A stretch of DNA of 64,000 nucleotides, from positions 24,304,001 through 24,368,000 of the forward strand of contig NC_065873.1 of NCBI RefSeq assembly GCF_933775445.1, written 5' to 3'. Below, piece by piece: positions 1-12,289 of this stretch. A program made the translations under genes and the position numbers. This DNA comes from Argentina anserina (taxonomy: Eukaryota; Streptophyta; Magnoliopsida; Rosales; Rosaceae). Each line of letters opens with the position of its first letter. Within the stretch, counting starts at the first letter, position 1. Below the pieces are notes generated by a model, which had not been told where the DNA came from, made no database searches, and saw nothing but the letters and a program-made list of their open reading frames with translations.

Positions 1-2
1 GC

Positions 3-113
3 TTTGGTGATGATAGTGATGGAGATATTAAAGGAACTTTCAGATTGGACCCTGACATTGTCAAATGGATCAAAGCTGAATTTGATATATGGATCAAAGT
101 TCCACAGAGCTAA
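3..113 (+). CDS. 3' terminal exon fragment of an unidentified gene
   Basis: From base 3 the + strand reads 36 codons and stops at TAA 111-113. The peptide is acidic at its start and ends with DPDIVKWIKAEFDIWIKVPQS-like aromatic/charged sequence, which looks like a real C terminus rather than random translation. I do not recognise the family. The gene begins outside the window, so neither the splice acceptor nor the start can be judged. It would converge tail-to-tail with the CCR4-like gene that ends at 2174. This is an inference from one short open frame. Confidence 0.35.
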   Translation, partial: FGDDSDGDIKGTFRLDPDIVKWIKAEFDIWIKVPQS

Positions 114-2173
114 TAGACTGGGTGATATAAAATGGATCAGTTATCTTAAAGAAGCGTGAATCATTACTCCTCTAAGACTTTGGGTGGTTAATGGTAAAAC
201 GGCTTTAGGTGGTTCAGTGGTTGAGTTGAATTGGACTTCCTTGAGATAATCCACGAAAACGATTTTGGGGTTTTAGGAATTGAATTATAGACCTAACAGG
301 AACAGGAATCTAAGAGAAGAACTTTAAGAGCAAATGCAGCCCTATCAATCCCTGCAATATGTGACTCACAATCACATCACTAACCAAGGAAAACACACGC
401 TTTATATGATACAATTCAAAAAGATATAATCTTTAACAACCATTTTAAACAAAAGATCAGGTAAAATTTCTCACTTTAACAAAATGGGAAATATCAAGAG
501 TGCAGGTTCTGCATGCAACTAAGAATAAAGAAATCAGCATTGCAAGAAACCCAGATAAGAACACTGTGTTCTGATATAGACCCAGATGAAAAAACTGACC
601 TTGATGCAATTCTGACCTGAAGTTCTTCCTTCTCTGCCTGAGACTGATGACAGTAATAGACAGTAATGGTTCTTGTGACTTTATATGAGGGGGAGTGAGT
701 GTGAGGCAGAGTAATGATATTCGAATGAATTTTGGTAGCAATGAATGTCTTGTGTCGGGCTGAGTTGTAAAACTGTAACCATTTATTTACTGTAGAATTT
801 TGAAATTAAAAACTAAACGAGATAGTAATCACATGATGACGATAGGTCACAACTACTACTATGAAACGTAAACAACACTTGGAAGAAGAACCGGGAATGC
901 AGATTGCTAAGGTCTTTGAGTTGTGTGGACAAATGGAGAAGAGAAGGAAAATGACATCTCTCCCTCTAATCGGGGAAATCATTGATCAACTTGATCTTAG
1001 TTCTTAATGCTTGGAACTTGGAAATGCAGGAGAAAAGGCATCTTACTTCTTAATTTTCTTGTTTATATCTTCAGACTTCAGAAGGTAATCAACTCATGAT
1101 CAAACTCTATGACTCTATAAAACTTAACCAAATTCCTTGTTATGTGGTCGAAACCCGAATGTTTAGCTAATCCTGTTTTTCAGTTTCATAAATTTCACCC
1201 AAGGTTAACCAGATTTCTACTCTACAGATCTGAAGAAAGGTGAACTAGAGTGAAAGAGTCAATGGTCCTTTATACAGTAGTACAGTGAGGAAATGCTGCC
1301 AAGTCTCAGTGTGTGGTCTTCTTCATTATACTGACTCCATGGACCATGTTTCAGAAAAGAAAGACATATTCAAATCGAAGAGAAGCAGATTCAGAGTTCC
1401 AATAATACTATCCAACACAAATCATAAAGTTTTCATGTGAATTCTTGGGCATGGTGAGGACGTGAATAGGTAAACCGAGTAACTTGAGCAGGGCAGGGCG
1501 GCAGGCCGTGGGCCAAGGCGATGACCTAAGGCTACCAAGTACCAGACTGCCAGATACCAATTTATATGAGAACTTATACGAGTTTCTTTCTTTTTTCTTT
1601 TTGATACAACAATTTATACTTAAGTTGCCGAAAATTTTTACAATGCTTTTGCCTCTTTCTTTAGGCGCTTGCTGTAAAAATAATAAGTTCGTACTGTATA
1701 ACTGAGAGAAATCAAACGCAAGTTCGAGCTTCGCATAAGCATGCAAGTTCAGACACTGAATGTTGTGCCAACTTATGAAACAACCAATGGTATAGTAACC
1801 TGAGAGCCATCACCAACTTGATGGATTGTACTAACCTGACAACTAACTTAACTACTTAAGTCAGTTAAATGGAGTTGATACAAATAAATGTAAATTCAGG
1901 ACCAGGTCAATGACCAGTTCTAAATCAGAAATCTACTCCAAATAGCAAAACATGTACAAGAGTTGAGGCCAAAATTGTACTATATACCGGGTTGCTGAAA
2001 GAGACTCAACAGTCAACACTACCATCAAATTATTGGAAGAGAATCAAGTGATTGAGACACTCCTAGAGCCTAATATAAGAAGCAGAGGTAATTGGAGGTA
2101 CGACGAGACGTGAGGGGATTTGGACCTCTCCCCGAGCACTCTTCAAATGTCAAGACTATTGTGCTGGTTATAC
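114..2173. other. Intergenic, convergent 3' flanks
   Basis: This is the tail-to-tail spacer between the left-edge gene (+) and the CCR4-like gene (-). It must hold both 3' UTRs. I see no supported coding region. The short open frames here are AT-rich, lack homology I recognise and lack splice partners. A GC-rich patch lies near 1490-1525. Confidence 0.5.
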
Positions 2174-5100
2174 TTATGATTGGTCTGAGCACTTCGTAAA
2201 TACCAATTCAGTAGCCAAGGCAATGTGATCACTACCCCATTTCTGAAAAACAGTCCACAATAGTAGTGTTAGCAAAGTGAGGAAACAAAAAGGAAAGGAA
2301 CCTCAAGCTAAGATAGAGTAAGCTGGGTTTGTTGTATCTGACTATTTTTGTAATAGAAACAATGCAACAAAGATTCAGGATAGTGAGAATCCAGGTAAAC
2401 AACTAAAAGCCGCATATTTTAAATCATTCATTTGCTATTATTGAAAAACAAGAAATGAATAGATATTTTGTTCGATATCTAGGGAAATTTCAAATTAGTT
2501 TATCATTAATTAACCCACCCTGGTTGGGAACCCTGAAGTCCACTGCATAGCATGTTTTGGAATTGGAGCGAGGACTCTGACAGTCTGCAGACCTTCAGAC
2601 CGCCTAAAATTAAAACATATCAACAATTATGAGCAATCATAGTTCTCATACAGACTTATAATAAGAGAAAAAGAGATTGGCAAAAGCACTGATATAAATG
2701 AAATTTCAAATCCATCTAATCTATTTAGCAGCACATAAGTGACAGAAATTGCACTAGAAACAGCAGAATCGTAGAGAATATACCAGATGTAATCTACCGT
2801 GCCAAAAAAACACCTATTATAACTGGTCACAAGGGGCTCTCCACTTGAGTCTCTAGTCCGATTACAATCCTGCCAAAATGAAGCAAGTGTAAGCCTTCAT
2901 TTTCAGATCCTTACCTGCCTAGATTATGTAAAAAACTGTAGTTTCTGTAAGACCATCGATTGCAAGATTGTAAACTACATGTATTGGTGAAAAATAAATA
3001 AATTCTTGAACGACATGACTACCTCAACTTCAGTATATGTGCTCCTAAGCTTCAAAGGATGCTCCAAAAGAGTGCACTCTCCATTGCCTGTAGCAATTTC
3101 TATTTCCATTGGAGTCCATAGTGCTGGATCATAAGTACATTCTTCCATACCAACTGTCTCTGAATACAATCCTGAAGATAAACTATCATCAATTCTATCA
3201 GTTGATGCAGGAAACATGTCCATTGGAAGATCAGAAGCAATAGATGTGAAACCATCTCCAGTGTTGTGTGATGCCGATAAAAATGCTATATCATCATCAG
3301 CTGTGTTCTCATTTCCTGGAATGTCTTCATCAAGTTCAGTAAGAGAAAGATTTTCCATTTTTTTCTGCACTTCAAGGTCTACACTAGTAGATTTACAGAA
3401 GATATTTACTGTATGTTGGGCTGAAGCATTATCCTGCTCAACTACAGAATCGTCTTTGGATGGCAAAGGTCCCAAATTCCCCAATGTGGGGCTTTCAATA
3501 GCATCAGCAAAGGCCACCTGACCAGAGACCTCAGACAAAGGACTTTTCGAATTGAAAGGATCCGCATAATCTGAATTACAACCGTCCCCAGTAGTCACAT
3601 TATCCTTTGTACAGGAAAGTTCAGGGACACCACAGTTCATGCTTTCAGTTTCTACGCAAGCATTTGGGTCATCATATGAATCAGAGGTGTGCTCCATGCT
3701 GTCCTTGTATCCAATCTCAGTCACATCAGAATTAACCTTTTCAGAATGGGAAGATACTGAAGGAGAATGAGCATGAATCCCATCATTCAGATTTGCAGAC
3801 AAGTCACCTTCACTGTATGGAGTACTTGAATCCTCCTCAGATCCATCATCCTGAACATTGAAAGCTGATCCAACCTCAACCGTGGAGAAATTCACAGCAT
3901 TCTTCTTAGTTTCGTTGCTTTCTTGAGCATTGAAGCCACCATCATTTTTTTCATGAGGAACATCGATGTAAGACTTATCAGAGATGTCTCCAGTGTTGCT
4001 CAATTGAGGATAAAACACATTTTCCATCAACGGAGTATCCCCTACACCGAGTTCTGGATTATTCTGGTTCTGTGAATCTGAGGTTAAATCATTCAACTTT
4101 GATGCAGCATCCTTCACTTCTGCCTTTGGTGAACCTTGAACAAAATTGTGAGCATGCTGACCCCTGCAATTATGTCAAGCTTTCAGTTCAAGATATAAGA
4201 GACATTGGAAGAAAAAAATTTGAATTACTATCAGGATTCAGAATTTGGCTGTTATAAACCATACCTGTAACTAGGATTAAATGACCTAGGTGGGCCAATT
4301 TCAGCTGAAGCTTGCCCTGATACCTTATCTCTATCCACTTCAGACAAATCTAACTGCAAAGGTTATGATAAAAACCACATTTGCAAAAACAAACTAATGG
4401 AGGTGGGAAACACAGAAAAAGTAGCTTACTTTCTGTTCTGAAATAAAGTTATATAGCGGACTCTGCGAGAAAGATCAACAAAAAGGTTGCTATCAGAATA
4501 AAGTTGCAAAAACGAAGACCAAAAATACAAATATCATTTAGAACCTTTCACATTTCAGATAAAATTTTCAAGAGTGAAGATAGTTACCTTCGGAGTACAA
4601 TTGTAATCACCACAAAGAACAATGGGAGCATTGTTCCAGAATTTTGATACAGCACGAGCCTTCTCCAGAAGCACCCTTACCTGTTGAAGGAAATCACAGG
4701 AAAATTTAATTTGAAGACTAAAACAGAATGAAAACTCTAGCATTGAATCAATTTAAGAGGTTCACTATGGATTTCCACACCATTAGCTATATCCTATTTG
4801 AATCTTGATAGAATATTGCAAACACAAGTGTTTTCAATGGGATAGTCATGACCTGAGACATACACCTAGTATAGCACATACTATAACCTTCAGTAGTAGC
4901 TGTAACAGTGAAAGATTTCATTTAAGTGTGCACAAGTTTTTATGATTGGGTGAGCACTTCTATCATGCATTTAATACCAAGACTTGCAGCAACAATTAGA
5001 CACCAATTTTTGAAAGACTAGAACCCATGAGTAGCCCTTACACCCATACTTATGGGGAAGGTGTAGCAAATCAGGAGTTCCGTACAGGTGTTGAGAAGAA

Positions 5101-7693
5101 CGAAACTGTAGCACATACTACTTATCTAAGTAACTATGAGGAAGGTGTAGCAAATCAGAAGGACCACAAAGCAGACCAACTTGTGTGGCTTTTGACTATA
5201 AGAGTTGTTACCTGGCCAAGCTTAATTTCTCCTCGTCTAGGATTGTAAAGCACATGAATATTACAAATAACAACTTTATGGGAACCTGGTGAACTGAAGA
5301 TGTAAAACTAAGTCAGTACTATAACATCAGTAGAAAGGAAAATATCTGGTGTAATCAATTATAATGATCATGTGTATACACTTATTAGAATTGCCCATTT
5401 CAAATATTAATTAAGCTGATTATTAGAATTAAAACGGCTTCAAAACTAGATGACCAATTACCAATGACTTAGAGAATACCAAAACTAAACTCATGTGTGC
5501 AAGTTAATCTAAAGATTCTCACCTTGTTGGTAGAGATGCATTATTTCCCTTCGAAGTTTGACGCAATGACTGTCCAATGAAGAAACTAAGAATATTGCAT
5601 GAAACCATATAAACAAAAAGAACAGTTCGAGAATACAAAAAGAAATGAATAATGTTGGTGATAACAAGTAAGCTCAAGGTATTATTAATCTCAAATCTAA
5701 TATACCTCCAGCACACATATCTGAGCAACATTATCCCGAAGTCCAAGCTTATTGAACTCAATGCATTCCTCATGAAGCAACTTGAACCTATAAAGAAAAT
5801 TTAGGTAAAATGAGTCAGTACCAAATCTGGTTTCATCAACATTATGCGGTACCAGCAGATAAGTGCTATCAGGATGAATATATATGTTTTAAAGTAGGAA
5901 TAAAGAAGAGACAAACAAGCTACTGTAGTAAAAGCAGTGTTAATTAAAGACTTAAACAGACGACTATGCCAAGATGAGGAAGGGGAATCAGTCCAAATAC
6001 AATTAACTTATAATGTAGGTCTTGTTAAACTTTTCATCCAAACAAGGGGAGTTTTAGTTTATTTTTCAGATTGCTAAACATATGCCATTGTTTACGAGTG
6101 ACCTTCAGTTATGTTCTGTAGTAAAGCCTGTGTAATTCATCATTCTATAGCTTATCTTCCCAGTAAAGTTTCACATCCCTCCATAATATTGTCCCACAAA
6201 GCCAACTGCCAATTGGGAGATCAGTACAACTTATGTAGAAATTCATGTAGGAATCCAGTCAGAACAAAAATAGGCGCTCACATATCATGATATATGATAT
6301 ACATAGGAGACAAGGAGATTATAACTAACGGACAAGAATTTAACCATTTCAAAACACAGTATCCAGTACTTACCTTGATGATCGCCAAAAAACCGCACAG
6401 CCATCTAAAGGGTTTCCAGTTCGCATCTGTAAAAACCAAGACATTTAATTTCCATCATTTTCAATATTTCTCTTTTCTTCAACTACAAAAAACACATGGA
6501 CTAACACACGAGTAAATAGAGTGAGACCTGGTCTATTCTACTATAAAGGAGTTTTAGAGGAGCAACATGATGTTCCTATACTGTACAAATCATTTTAGAC
6601 CTCAACATACATCTCAGATTATCATCCATCAAGACTAATCTACCAACTACCAAAATCTGCATCAAGGCTAAGATACTTTTTTTAATTGCGTGCCTTTATC
6701 AAACCAAACATGTAGACATCAAAATACTACCAAATAAATGTTCTTGTATCAACAAAATCATATTTAACCACACCTTCCATACGCCACTGTACCCCCGAGG
6801 CGTCAACTCATCCACAAGTTCCTGAAATCTATCAACCTCCTGCAATCAAAACCACAAAACTCTGTCACTCACTCACTCCCCTACAAAAGCACTTACATCT
6901 CAAACATCCACTATCTTTACATTATCTACCTGAAGGCACATTATGTCAGCTGACCACAAGCCGAGCTCGAAAAGCAAATTCTTCTTCCTCCATTGCCAGT
7001 CCATCATATGCCTCGGAATGTGATAGTAAAGCTTACTCCGGTGATCATTAGCCAAGTAATCAGCCAATATATTATACGAAATCACTGTAAATTTCTCTGT
7101 CAAATCAAAACACACAAAGCTATAAACTCACTTATGATCAAGACCAACAATCATTCATCTTCTTCATGAAATTCAGACTCATTATACCAGAATTAGGAGG
7201 CGGTGTGGCCTTGGCATACTCCCAGCTCCGGTAATCCAACGGCTTCTGAGGCCGCTGCTGCGGCGGCCGGAATTGCTGGTGCGGACGGTAGGGCTGGTTG
7301 TTGTAACTCGACGGCGGAGGAGTGCGACGGAAGTTATTGTTCTGAGTAAACTGTGGCCGCGGACGGTGGTGTCCGGTGGGGCTGTTGTAGCTTCCGGTAT
7401 CGCCTTGCCGGAAGGTGAGATTGGCGTCCTGGACGGACCGGATGTGCGAGTCTCCGGTGACGTACTGAGGTCTGTCGCCGCCGGAGAACGGACGATTCGA
7501 GTAGCCTCTCCTGCTTTGGTTTCGTCCGCCTCGAAACTGTTGAAAGAGAAAAGGAGGAATCCGATTAGTGTTAGCTTAAACGTCTCAAATGGAGAGAGAA
7601 AGAGAGAGAGAGTACGGGAGGGCGCGTAGACATTGCGGTGGCGCGTGCGGCGGAAACGACGACGTATTGAAGAGAAGGAGGAGGTCGCTTCAT
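2174..7693 (-). CDS. CCR4-6: CCR4-like deadenylase, carbon catabolite repressor 4 homolog 6 type
   Basis: Predicted poly(A)-specific exonuclease of the EEP (endonuclease/exonuclease/phosphatase) fold, acting in cytoplasmic mRNA deadenylation. Exons, 5' to 3' on the minus strand: 7693-7616, 7536-7188, 7096-6930, 6839-6774, 6426-6374, 5787-5706, 5569-5523, 5293-5212, 4680-4588, 4462-4430, 4353-4265, 4163-3023, 2869-2784, 2603-2519, 2242-2174; all GT..AG, 2520 nt, 839 aa. Residues 1-142 are Arg/Gly/Gln/Pro-rich. The catalytic fold starts near 143 (VISYNILADYLA), with metal-ligand Glu in LQEVD (~199), Asp/Asn in CGDYNCTPK (~333/335) and the final GSDHIAL (~822). An acidic, Ser/Asn-rich insert (~350-770) splits the fold, as in the plant CCR4-6 group. 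The start is the most upstream in-frame ATG; a second Met lies 20 codons later. Family call is firm; the first two exon borders are inferred from splice signals and resemblance. Confidence 0.9.
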
Positions 7694-7986
7694 GCTCTGT
7701 AGCATAAGCTCTGCTACCCCTAGTCCGTCGTCATTTTAATCGGCGGGGCCTACACTTGGCGCTCAGAAACGACTGAGGTGATTAAATGTGCTCACGCACA
7801 GGGTAGCACGTTGTATTTGATATCACAGCCGTCTATATACTCGTTCTCAGATTTTTCAACGGTGGATGTTTAACTGGCTGCTACGTCATTTTCAACCTCA
7901 TCCTCAGAAACCACGAATCACCCTCTTGGTTTTTTTCCCACTATTCAGGAGAGAGCGCTTTGATTATTCTCTGAAGCCTCGAAACG
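7694..7986. promoter_or_regulatory. Short divergent (bidirectional) promoter region
   Basis: Only 293 bp separate the start codon of the CCR4-like gene (-) from that of the DUF4864-like gene (+). No other gene fits between, so both promoters and 5' UTRs must share this interval. It has several CACG/ACGT-type motifs and no obvious TATA box on either side, which fits a housekeeping bidirectional promoter. The position is direct; the shared regulation is inference. Confidence 0.5.
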
Positions 7987-9354
7987 ATGTCGTTTAGCTC
8001 GTCTCTGTCATATCCGAACTCCCTGTTTCCGCTCGGCAAGTCCAAATCTTTCAGCTCTCGATTCAGAGCTTCTGCTGAAGTACCTGACTTCCTCTCTGCC
8101 GATTGGTAAACCCTCTCTCTTAATATCTCAAAGCGATTTCTGGGCTTTGTTTAAGGTTTGATGGTCTTTGTTTTTATTGTATCGCAGGCTGGCATCTCGG
8201 AAGAAGAAACCTTTTGGGCCGAGATTAAATGTAAAGATTTTATTAATTAATCCTCAAAATAGTGTCAAATCATTTGATATTTTGTAGCACTTGTATATTG
8301 AAGATGACTTGTGCTCTAGTTTAGCGCAGAAGAAGCTGTTCAGCACCAGCTGGATGCCTTGAAGTACAATGACCAACCCCGCCCTGATTATGGCATTGAG
8401 GTCATGTACAGGGTAACATCTCTATCTTTTTTCTTTATTTTTTTTAAAAAAAAATTCTGGTTGGCTATGTGTTTCACACAGTAATTGAGTAATATAGTTC
8501 CTTTCCTGATTGATAGTTTGCTGGGTTTGATCCTTTTGAGAGGTCTACCTATTTTGGGCCATTCTTTGATTTGGGGCAGGTTGGTTTTTTATTTTGAATT
8601 TTCCAACTGTGTGATTGTTTTACTATTACTGATCAATATGTAGTTGATGGTTTTATATTGCTTTGGCTGCTTCATTGCTACTGCAGTTTGAAAGATTCAG
8701 GCGGATTTTTCACCATTCGACCTATCGGGTATTACTGGGTCACAAGGAGAGGGAGATATTGAGCAGTTTATTTGTAGAGGAGGTACAGTGTTCCTATTTT
8801 GAGTTTCTACTTTCTAATGATGCTAGTAACATAAATGTATGTGCTGCAAGTTTGAACAAACTTCTTGTTGTGGGATCACTGTTAGTTACGTTTCTGTTTC
8901 TTCTCAGCTCTAATGGTTTAATTGTTCATGTACTAGAATCGATATAAGCAGCGAATTTGGATACGAGGAAGTCGACCAGAGGAAGAAGAAACATTTCAGT
9001 TTACAATGGTTCAGGTAGGTGCTTCCAATACTTCTGTGTCATCATTACCAATGTTTCATAGCAGGCATGCTCAGTGGAGCTGATAAGCTGCTACAGCACT
9101 CTTTAGTCATCGTAGATAACTAATAAACCAACAATGGTAAACCTTTTGAAAAGTTCTTTGAATTCCAAAGCATATCTATATGTTGTAAATTTGGAGATTA
9201 GTGTAACCATGTCTGGATTGTTGTCTTGTGGGATTTTTTTTTTTTAATTGTAGTTTCTTCTTGACAGAGGATTGGTGGCTCATGGGATGGTTATTGGTTA
9301 ACCGAGAGTGTACTTCATGATGGAGATGCTTTTGCTGGTGGTTTAGCCTATTGA
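7987..9354 (+). CDS. DUF4864-like protein, possibly plastid-targeted
   Basis: Function unknown. Seven exons: 7987-8105, 8188-8230, 8320-8412, 8517-8579, 8687-8782, 8937-9014, 9268-9354; GT..AG introns, 579 nt, 192 aa. The first ~35 residues are Ser-rich, hydroxylated and poor in acidic residues, like a chloroplast transit peptide. The mature part has a block reading AVQHQLDALKYND, then PDYGIEVMYRFA, GPFFDLGQFERF, YRVLLGH and finally GGSWDGYWLTESVLHDGD. This order (QL.AL..ND, FAS-like, GP..RF, LLGH, G.W..DSV) is what I recall for the DUF4864 family of cyanobacteria and plants. No catalytic residues are known to me. The ATG is the first in frame after the divergent promoter. Gene structure is strong; family and targeting are tentative. 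Confidence 0.8.
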
Positions 9355-10072
9355 AGATTCAATACAGCAGGAATTGTATCATTTGTACGATTGAACCGTG
9401 GTCTTTGTTGCTGATACGCGGCATTTGTTCACCTACTGTCGACCTTAAGAGTTCTGTATATGAAGGAATAAGTGAAGCTATTGTAATGCCCCATGTAGGC
9501 GGACTTTGTAAATAAAATCTTGTATAGCCGGCTCTTTAATCTTCAGGAATTGTCTGAATTACAAATATATATCTCTCAACACCAGCTAGTACATCTAGCA
9601 GTTCCATTAGATTTCTGCTTCTGTCTGGTTTTAACAAGTTATTTGGAAAGTATCAAGTAGTGCTTTGTTTTGGATGACTCCTGCAACCTTCACATTTTAT
9701 ACACATGAATGAAAATGTGAATCAAAATTTGCCTGTTTAAAATAAAAGCATCACTCCGGACAATGACACTTTGCCACTAAAACAAACTTCGGCTGCAACA
9801 CAACTACACAAGCATACCATACCTTACTGAAAGATGGAAGCCCCTTTACCTGGTACCAATAAATTACACAATTTTCAAATGAAGTTCATGTCTTAGTACA
9901 ATAAGGGGAAAGAGGCACCCATGTCTGCAGAAACATAGCAGATGAGTCCTCACATGAAAACGCTCCAAAGGATTTAGCAAGTTTATATATATAACTAGGC
10001 TAATAAAGCATGATTGAGAAGCGACAGAGATCAAAAATTGATGTATAAACTTCCCATTTGACAGCTTGACAA
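9355..10072. other. Convergent 3' spacer
   Basis: Tail-to-tail interval between the DUF4864-like gene (+) and NAA50 (-). It holds the AATAAA at 9511 and both 3' UTRs. Nothing else is recognised. Confidence 0.5.
9511..9516 (+). terminator. Polyadenylation signal AATAAA
   Basis: A canonical AATAAA lies 157 nt after the stop codon of the DUF4864-like gene, in a T-rich 3' flank. It is a reasonable near-upstream element, but unverified. Confidence 0.45.
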
Positions 10073-11904
10073 TTACTTCTTTGCCTGAGGTTGGGTAATG
10101 TACTTGGTAAGCACAAAGCAGTCTGGAGGGGTAATGTTTGTGTAGTAGTTCTGGATAGTTTCCGTGATTTCAAACCCAAACTTCTTATAGAAACTTATGG
10201 CATCATCATTGTTAGTCTGTACATGCAAGTAAATTTCAGAAATGCTTTGCTTGGCGCAGAGTTCAAAAACGTGGTTCAGCAGCTTTTTACCTGCAGAAAT
10301 ACAGAGCTAATATTTAGAAAACCTACACAGACCATACTTGAATCCAAGATACCACAGAATTTTCTAAACAACCCAACATCAAATCAATTAGACACTGAAA
10401 AAGGACCTCCACCCCATCACATAATGTATCCAGAAGGCTTATTTAACAAATAACACTCCATGAATCTCAACCAAAGTAACGAGTATTCCCAACATCATCA
10501 ATAAGAAAGCTTGAATTTGCTTACCAATGCCTATCCCACGATAAGGTGCCAAAACTCCCAATGTCATGATGTAAACACGGACAACACCACCTTCCTTCTT
10601 CTCAAGCCGGCAAGCAATTGCACCAACACATATATCACTGAAATATGCTGTCAAAAACAAGAGGAACAACAAAACTATCAGTAACCAGAATAATTACCAA
10701 TGTGCCATGAAGAGAAAATCTCATCATATATCACAGAGCTCAACATAGAAACTCCCCATGATGATAAATACAGAACATACCTACACAAACATTTTGTTAT
10801 TAACTGCAATGTCTACTTTATCAGTCTAGGGTAGCATGTCATACATGCACCTTGATCAAATATCTATAAAAAAATTCACCTGAACAGCTCAGTATTAGGT
10901 CGTTAGACTCCTTATATAAACAAGTTACAGTCCACATATAGCACGTAACTCACAACAGGATAACTTAGAAACACTCTAGCCCCTTCCCCACCCACTTCTT
11001 CATTCATGAGTTCTGACATGTGTAGATAATGACTCTTCTCAAGTCAATTGTAAGAAGAAATACAACAGCAGTCTTTCCTAAAATCAAGCACATATTAAGC
11101 AACTACCTAAAAATATAATTTAGAATTCTATGCACAATGTCTGTTGATAACATTTCAACTTGATGTTTCAGAGAAACATCCCTTATGACTTAATCAACTA
11201 CTCATCTGATCGTTCATAATAAATTAAAAATTATTTAGTTCCTCATCATTGTTTGAGTAAATCAGCAGGAAACAAGAACTTAGTTCGGATCTACCAATAT
11301 ATATATTCAAGCCTTCATAAACACCTATTCATCCTCCATTTATCATCAGGAGTTAGTAAACCACAGGGCAGTAGAACAGCGAGCATATCCTCCATCTTCC
11401 AAAAACATGTACAACATAATAGCAAACCAACATTTTCTATTTCCTATGAAACTCTTGTCCAGCAAACAGACCACAATTTTCCATTAAACTTAACCAAACA
11501 AGCCAATAAAGATATGAAAATTTTAAAAAACAAAAACAACAAAAAACCACCAAAAATATTGAACAGTAATCAGAAAACCCCAGAAGCAATGAAAAAGTAA
11601 CAATCCACGATATTGAACAAGAACTGGTCTCCAACAAAAACAAGATGAACAAGCATTGGATTGGAAAAGCTACAGTTGGAATAAAGAACAAGCATAACCG
11701 AAAAAAGAACAATGAAAAATAAGCAGAACCCAGAAGTGAGGGCTGACCGAGCTTAGAGAAGTCGCCGGCGGCGAGGGCGTCGGCGTAGTATTTGTCGTTG
11801 TAGCGAACGGGGAATAGAGCAGTGTTGAGCTTCTTCAGCTGCATCATATTCTTGTCTCTCAGTCCGTCCAGTGAGGTTTGGATCTCACGCTTCCCAGCCC
11901 CCAT
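10073..11904 (-). CDS. NAA50: N-alpha-acetyltransferase 50 (NatE catalytic subunit)
   Basis: GNAT-family enzyme that transfers acetyl from acetyl-CoA to protein N termini, mainly Met-starting, and associates with the NatA complex at ribosomes. Three exons on the minus strand: 11904-11748, 10647-10525, 10290-10073; 498 nt, 165 aa, the usual plant length. It starts MGAGKREIQTSLDGLRDKN. The acetyl-CoA motif A is RGIGIG at residues 89-94, after the strand VYIMTLGVLAPY. The third exon supplies LHVQTNNDDAISFYKKFGFE and the final aromatic IQNYYTNI. Intron 1 (~1.1 kb) and intron 2 (234 bp) have clean GT..AG borders and keep phase. The start codon follows a long purine-rich leader. No break or missing motif is seen. 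Confidence 0.95.
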
Positions 11905-11962
11905 TTCTTCTTTCTTCTTTCTTCTTCTTCTCGTCGTCGTCGTCTTCTTCGGAGAGAGAGAA
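11905..11962 (-). promoter_or_regulatory. Purine triplet-rich 5' leader of NAA50
   Basis: Read on the minus strand, the bases just before the NAA50 ATG are GA repeats followed by GAC and GAA triplets. Such polypurine leaders are common in plant housekeeping 5' UTRs and may bind GAGA-type factors. The composition is seen directly; function is inference. Confidence 0.35.
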
Positions 11963-12289
11963 AGAGCCGAGGGTTTTGCAGGGCAATTGTATCTTCGGGT
12001 TTTAGGGGGGGTCGCTGCGGGCCGAATCTCTGGACTATTCTCTCAAAATATGAGACTCCGGCCCAATTAACATAGTTCACAAGGAGTAACAGTCCATGTT
12101 GTGTTTTTCGTGTCGTTATTAACACTTATTCAAGTTTTAGTCTCTCTAAAGCATAGTACATGAAAACAAGTACAATAGCGTTTCTTAATGTCAGGAATAG
12201 GAAGTCAACTTATAAAGTGATCAAATTTTAAGACACTTTATTTATCATATGCACAATAAAACTCATGAAAGAGTCAATGGGGACATAAA

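Noticed and set aside
457..1746. Open frames on both strands in the left intergenic region
   Set aside because: Short, overlapping on opposite strands, no recognisable domain and no splice context.
7273..7629. 118-codon + strand open frame over the start of the CCR4-like gene
   Set aside because: It is the exact antisense of the Gln/Pro/Arg-rich exon 2. The minus frame matches the CCR4-6 N terminus and has proper splice sites.
8663..8947. Apparent 94-codon single-exon gene
   Set aside because: It reads through exon 5 of the DUF4864-like gene and its following intron.
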